A DNA stretch of 24,631 bases from NCBI GenBank assembly GCA_002067045.1, contig MVPZ01000141.1:1-24631 (forward strand), given 5' to 3'. The notes beneath the pieces were generated by a model, which was not told the DNA's origin, ran no database searches, and worked only from the letters and a program-made list of their open reading frames with translations. Position 1 is the stretch's first letter. Each line of letters begins with the position of its first letter. The DNA comes from Methanomassiliicoccales archaeon PtaB.Bin134. GTDB taxonomy: Archaea > Thermoplasmatota > Thermoplasmata > Methanomassiliicoccales > UBA472. The position numbers and the translations under genes were made by a program. Shown here in pieces: positions 22,879 through 24,631 of this stretch.

Positions 22879-22886
22879 GTTTAATC
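22879..22886 (+). promoter_or_regulatory. TATA-like box of the PAN gene
   Basis: GTTTAATC, after GGGCG, would start transcription near 22908. That lies 10 nt inside the GTG-start reading and agrees with TTG codons at 22907 or 22910, so the PAN start codon is not settled. Confidence 0.4.
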
Positions 22887-22897
22887 AATGCTCGAAG

Positions 22898-24118
22898 GTG
22901 CCGCATTTGTTGGATGAAGAGCTGGACCAATCCATCTCCAACGAGATAGTCGAGAAGCTGGAACTGTTGGAGCGCCAGAACACCGAACTCCTGGAGGAGG
23001 TCAGGCGGGTGGAGGGCGAGAAGCGCTACGTGGAGAGCGAGCTCTTCAGGTTGCAGAAGGAGATCAAGCGCATGCGCTCCGAGCTGGAGCGGCTGAAGTC
23101 CCCTCCCCTGATCATCGGCAGCATCAAGGACATCCTGATCGACGGTCGCGTCATAGTCAAGAGCAGCACCGGCCCGGACTTCATCGTCACCACCTCCGAG
23201 TACGTTCCCCCGGAGGACCTGATCGTGGGGGCCAGGGTCGCCCTGAACAAGCAGACCCTGGCGGTGATGTCCGTTCTCCCGCAGTCCCTAGACCCCATCG
23301 TCACCGGGGCGGAGATCATAGACAAGCCCACGGTCACCTACGAGATGATCGGCGGCCTGGAGGACCAGATCCTGGAGGTCAGGGAGGCCGTGGAGGACCC
23401 CCTGCTGCGCCCTGAGCTGTACAAGAGGGTGGGCATAGAGCCGCCCAAGGGCGTGCTGCTGGTCGGACCGCCGGGCACCGGCAAGACCCTCATAGCCAAG
23501 GCCGTGGCCAATCATACGAACGCGACGTTCATACGCTTCGTCGGCTCGGAGCTGGTGCAGAAGTACATCGGCGAGGGGGCCAGGCTGGTGCGGGAGCTGT
23601 TCGAGCTGGCCAGGGAGAAGGCCCCCAGCATCATATTCATCGACGAGCTTGATTCCGTAGGGGCCAAGCGTTTGGACGTGGCGACCTCCGGGGACCGCGA
23701 GGTGCAGCGCACCCTGATGCAGCTGCTGGCCGAGCTGGACGGCTTCAACCCGCTGGACAACATCAAGATAATCGGCGCCACCAATCGCCCGGACATTCTG
23801 GACGACGCGCTGCTGCGGCCCGGCCGTTTCGACCGCATAATCGAGGTGCCGGTGCCGAACTTCGATGCCAGGCGGGAGATATTCCGCATCCACACCGGGC
23901 GGATGAGCGTGGAGGAGGGCATTAACCTGGACACCCTGGCCTCCAAGACCGAGCTGGCCACTGGCGCGGACATCAAGTCCATATGCACCGAGGCGGGCAT
24001 GTTCACCATCCGCGACAACCGGGACACCGTGACCATGGCCGACTTCGAGAGGGCCATATGCAAGGTGCTGGAGAACGAGACCGCCAAGTGCACCGAATCA
24101 GGCGTCATGTTCGCCTGA
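22898..24118 (+). CDS. pan: Proteasome-activating nucleotidase PAN (AAA+ ATPase)
   Basis: A protein of 406 aa from the GTG at 22898; a TTG at 22907 or 22910 is an alternative. It unfolds substrates and feeds them to the 20S proteasome. An N-terminal coiled coil (about 20-65, [20 protein letters not shown]) is followed by an OB domain with [20 protein letters not shown], then the AAA domain: Walker A GPPGTGKT, pore loop [15 protein letters not shown], Walker [12 protein letters not shown], sensor 1 GATNRPD, and arginine fingers in LRPGRFDR. The last three residues are MFA. PAN normally ends in an HbYX motif that docks in the alpha-ring pocket; here phenylalanine replaces tyrosine. Its 3' end overlaps the convergent zinc-ribbon gene by 21 nt. 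Confidence 0.93.
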   Translation: MPHLLDEELDQSISNEIVEKLELLERQNTELLEEVRRVEGEKRYVESELFRLQKEIKRMRSELERLKSPPLIIGSIKDILIDGRVIVKSSTGPDFIVTTSEYVPPEDLIVGARVALNKQTLAVMSVLPQSLDPIVTGAEIIDKPTVTYEMIGGLEDQILEVREAVEDPLLRPELYKRVGIEPPKGVLLVGPPGTGKTLIAKAVANHTNATFIRFVGSELVQKYIGEGARLVRELFELAREKAPSIIFIDELDSVGAKRLDVATSGDREVQRTLMQLLAELDGFNPLDNIKIIGATNRPDILDDALLRPGRFDRIIEVPVPNFDARREIFRIHTGRMSVEEGINLDTLASKTELATGADIKSICTEAGMFTIRDNRDTVTMADFERAICKVLENETAKCTESGVMFA

Positions 24119-24292
24119 TCGGCGGGCGCCCTCTTCGAAACCGTTTTCACAAACCTCTATTTCCTTTTCCAATGCGAAGGAGCCCATGTACCCGCACCTC
24201 AGGCAGCGGTATTTCTGTCCCAGAACCATCCCGGTCTCGTACACCAGGTCCCCCGAGCCGCATTCCGGGCAGGTGAGTATCCAGGTCTTCAC
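24098..24292 (-). CDS. Small single-zinc-ribbon protein
   Basis: A protein of 64 aa with one zinc ribbon: [31 protein letters not shown], keys CxxC at residues 8-11 and CxxC at 30-33. The pattern of a strand between the knuckles and a final CGY is like the ribbons of archaeal TFIIS/RPB9-type and ribosome-linked proteins, but nothing more specific can be said. The C-terminus is acidic then basic. The start is GTG at 24292; a TATA box at 24316-24323 fits a leaderless start there. It overlaps the end of pan by 21 nt. Confidence 0.7.
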   Translation of the reverse strand: MKTWILTCPECGSGDLVYETGMVLGQKYRCLRCGYMGSFALEKEIEVCENGFEEGARRSGEHDA

Positions 24293-24315
24293 GCCGACAA
24301 TACTGACCCGAGGAG

Positions 24316-24323
24316 ACTTAAAT
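24316..24323 (-). promoter_or_regulatory. TATA box of the small zinc-ribbon gene
   Basis: Read on the minus strand this is ATTTAAGT. Its centre is 26 nt before about 24294, matching the GTG at 24292. It touches the stop codon of the upstream GTPase gene (24323-24325), so the small gene can be transcribed on its own as well as by read-through. Confidence 0.5.
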
Positions 24324-24631
24324 CAATCGTCGTAGAGGTCCTCGCCGCCCTCGAAGGCCTGCTGCACCATGTCGTAGATGTCCTCCAGGCCGGACGGCTC
24401 TACGGCGGAGGCCGGGACCACCCTCTTGTACGCGCCGATGGACTCCAGGGCCTTGAACAGCTCGATGCTCAGAAGGGCCCGGGAGTCTATGTTGCCGGTG
24501 AGCGCGTCATAGAGCGCGTCCGGGGAATCGGACCAGCCGTCTATCGCCTCCAGCTCCTCCGGCTTGAGCAGGTCGCTCTTGGACAGCACGGTGAAGAAGG
24601 GGACGTTGAAGCGGAAGTGCACGGTGGCGGC
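24323..24631 (-). CDS. GPN-loop/XAB1-type GTPase, C-terminal part, cut by the window edge
   Basis: Only the last 102 residues are in the window; the gene continues to the right. The visible part begins in a strand leading to FNVPFFTVLSKSDLL, where SKSD is the guanine-specificity [NTS]KxD motif of G proteins. It then has helices PEELEAIDGWSDSPDALYDAL and a last strand RVVPASAVEPSGLEDIYD, where SAxxxxGL is the G5 loop seen in GPN GTPases. It ends in an acidic tail, GGEDLYDD. The GPN family (archaeal homologues of XAB1) makes dimeric GTPases whose eukaryotic members help assemble RNA polymerase II. The Walker A and GPN motifs lie outside the window, so the family call rests on this fragment. Confidence 0.7.
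   Translation of the reverse strand, partial: AATVHFRFNVPFFTVLSKSDLLKPEELEAIDGWSDSPDALYDALTGNIDSRALLSIELFKALESIGAYKRVVPASAVEPSGLEDIYDMVQQAFEGGEDLYDD

Noticed and set aside
1..24631. Mobile elements, CRISPR arrays, tRNA, rRNA or phage genes
   Set aside because: No transposase, integrase, regularly spaced repeats, tRNA-like cloverleaf with a GGTTCRANTCC arm, or rRNA-like sequence was found on either strand.

Overview
The window is archaeal chromosome, GC-rich by eye, and almost entirely coding: 26 complete genes and one cut by the right edge. Archaeal signatures are Alba, a thermosome, proteasome-activating nucleotidase (PAN), archaeal MBF1, a Taw2-type wyosine enzyme, DUF835 and DUF2240 proteins, a RIO kinase and form III RuBisCO. 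TATA boxes lie about 26 nt before many start codons. PAN together with DnaK/DnaJ/GrpE, a DUF835 protein and high GC suggests a euryarchaeon, perhaps of the Thermoplasmata/Methanomassiliicoccales side. That placement is inference; no rRNA, tRNA or methanogenesis gene is present to settle it.

Layout. 1-3.6 kb: Taw2 (wyosine tRNA modification), a large unknown protein, a DUF835 protein and Alba. 3.6-3.86 kb: a non-coding stretch rich in palindromes. 3.86-6.1 kb: a cysteine-rich protein and PolX (polymerase X plus PHP phosphoesterase). 6.18-9.87 kb: a complete AMP-to-3-phosphoglycerate operon of ribose-1,5-bisphosphate isomerase, RuBisCO and AMP phosphorylase. 9.85-12.5 kb: a RuvC/RNase H-like protein, an unknown protein and an MFS transporter. 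12.5-13.8 kb: a RIO kinase behind a long, strongly structured leader, then a small DUF1294 membrane protein. 13.8-19.0 kb: a protein-folding island on the minus strand, with the thermosome followed by grpE-dnaK-dnaJ. 19.0-19.3 kb: a divergent control region with inverted repeats. 19.3-22.7 kb: DUF2240, two translationally linked zinc-ribbon proteins, a PH-like unknown and MBF1. 22.9-24.6 kb: PAN, a small zinc-ribbon protein and the C-terminal end of a GPN-type GTPase.

The best-supported joint functions are nucleotide salvage into central carbon metabolism (AMP phosphorylase makes ribose 1,5-bisphosphate, the isomerase makes RuBP, RuBisCO makes 3-phosphoglycerate) and proteostasis (thermosome, DnaK system, PAN). 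No mobile element, CRISPR array, tRNA or rRNA was seen. The observations most worth following are non-coding: a 16-bp hairpin with a possible pseudoknot in front of the RIO kinase start, inverted repeats at the thermosome start site, a run of nested hairpins upstream of Alba, and the fact that all seven convergent gene pairs end within 2 nt of each other or overlap, four of them inside self-complementary stop sequences.
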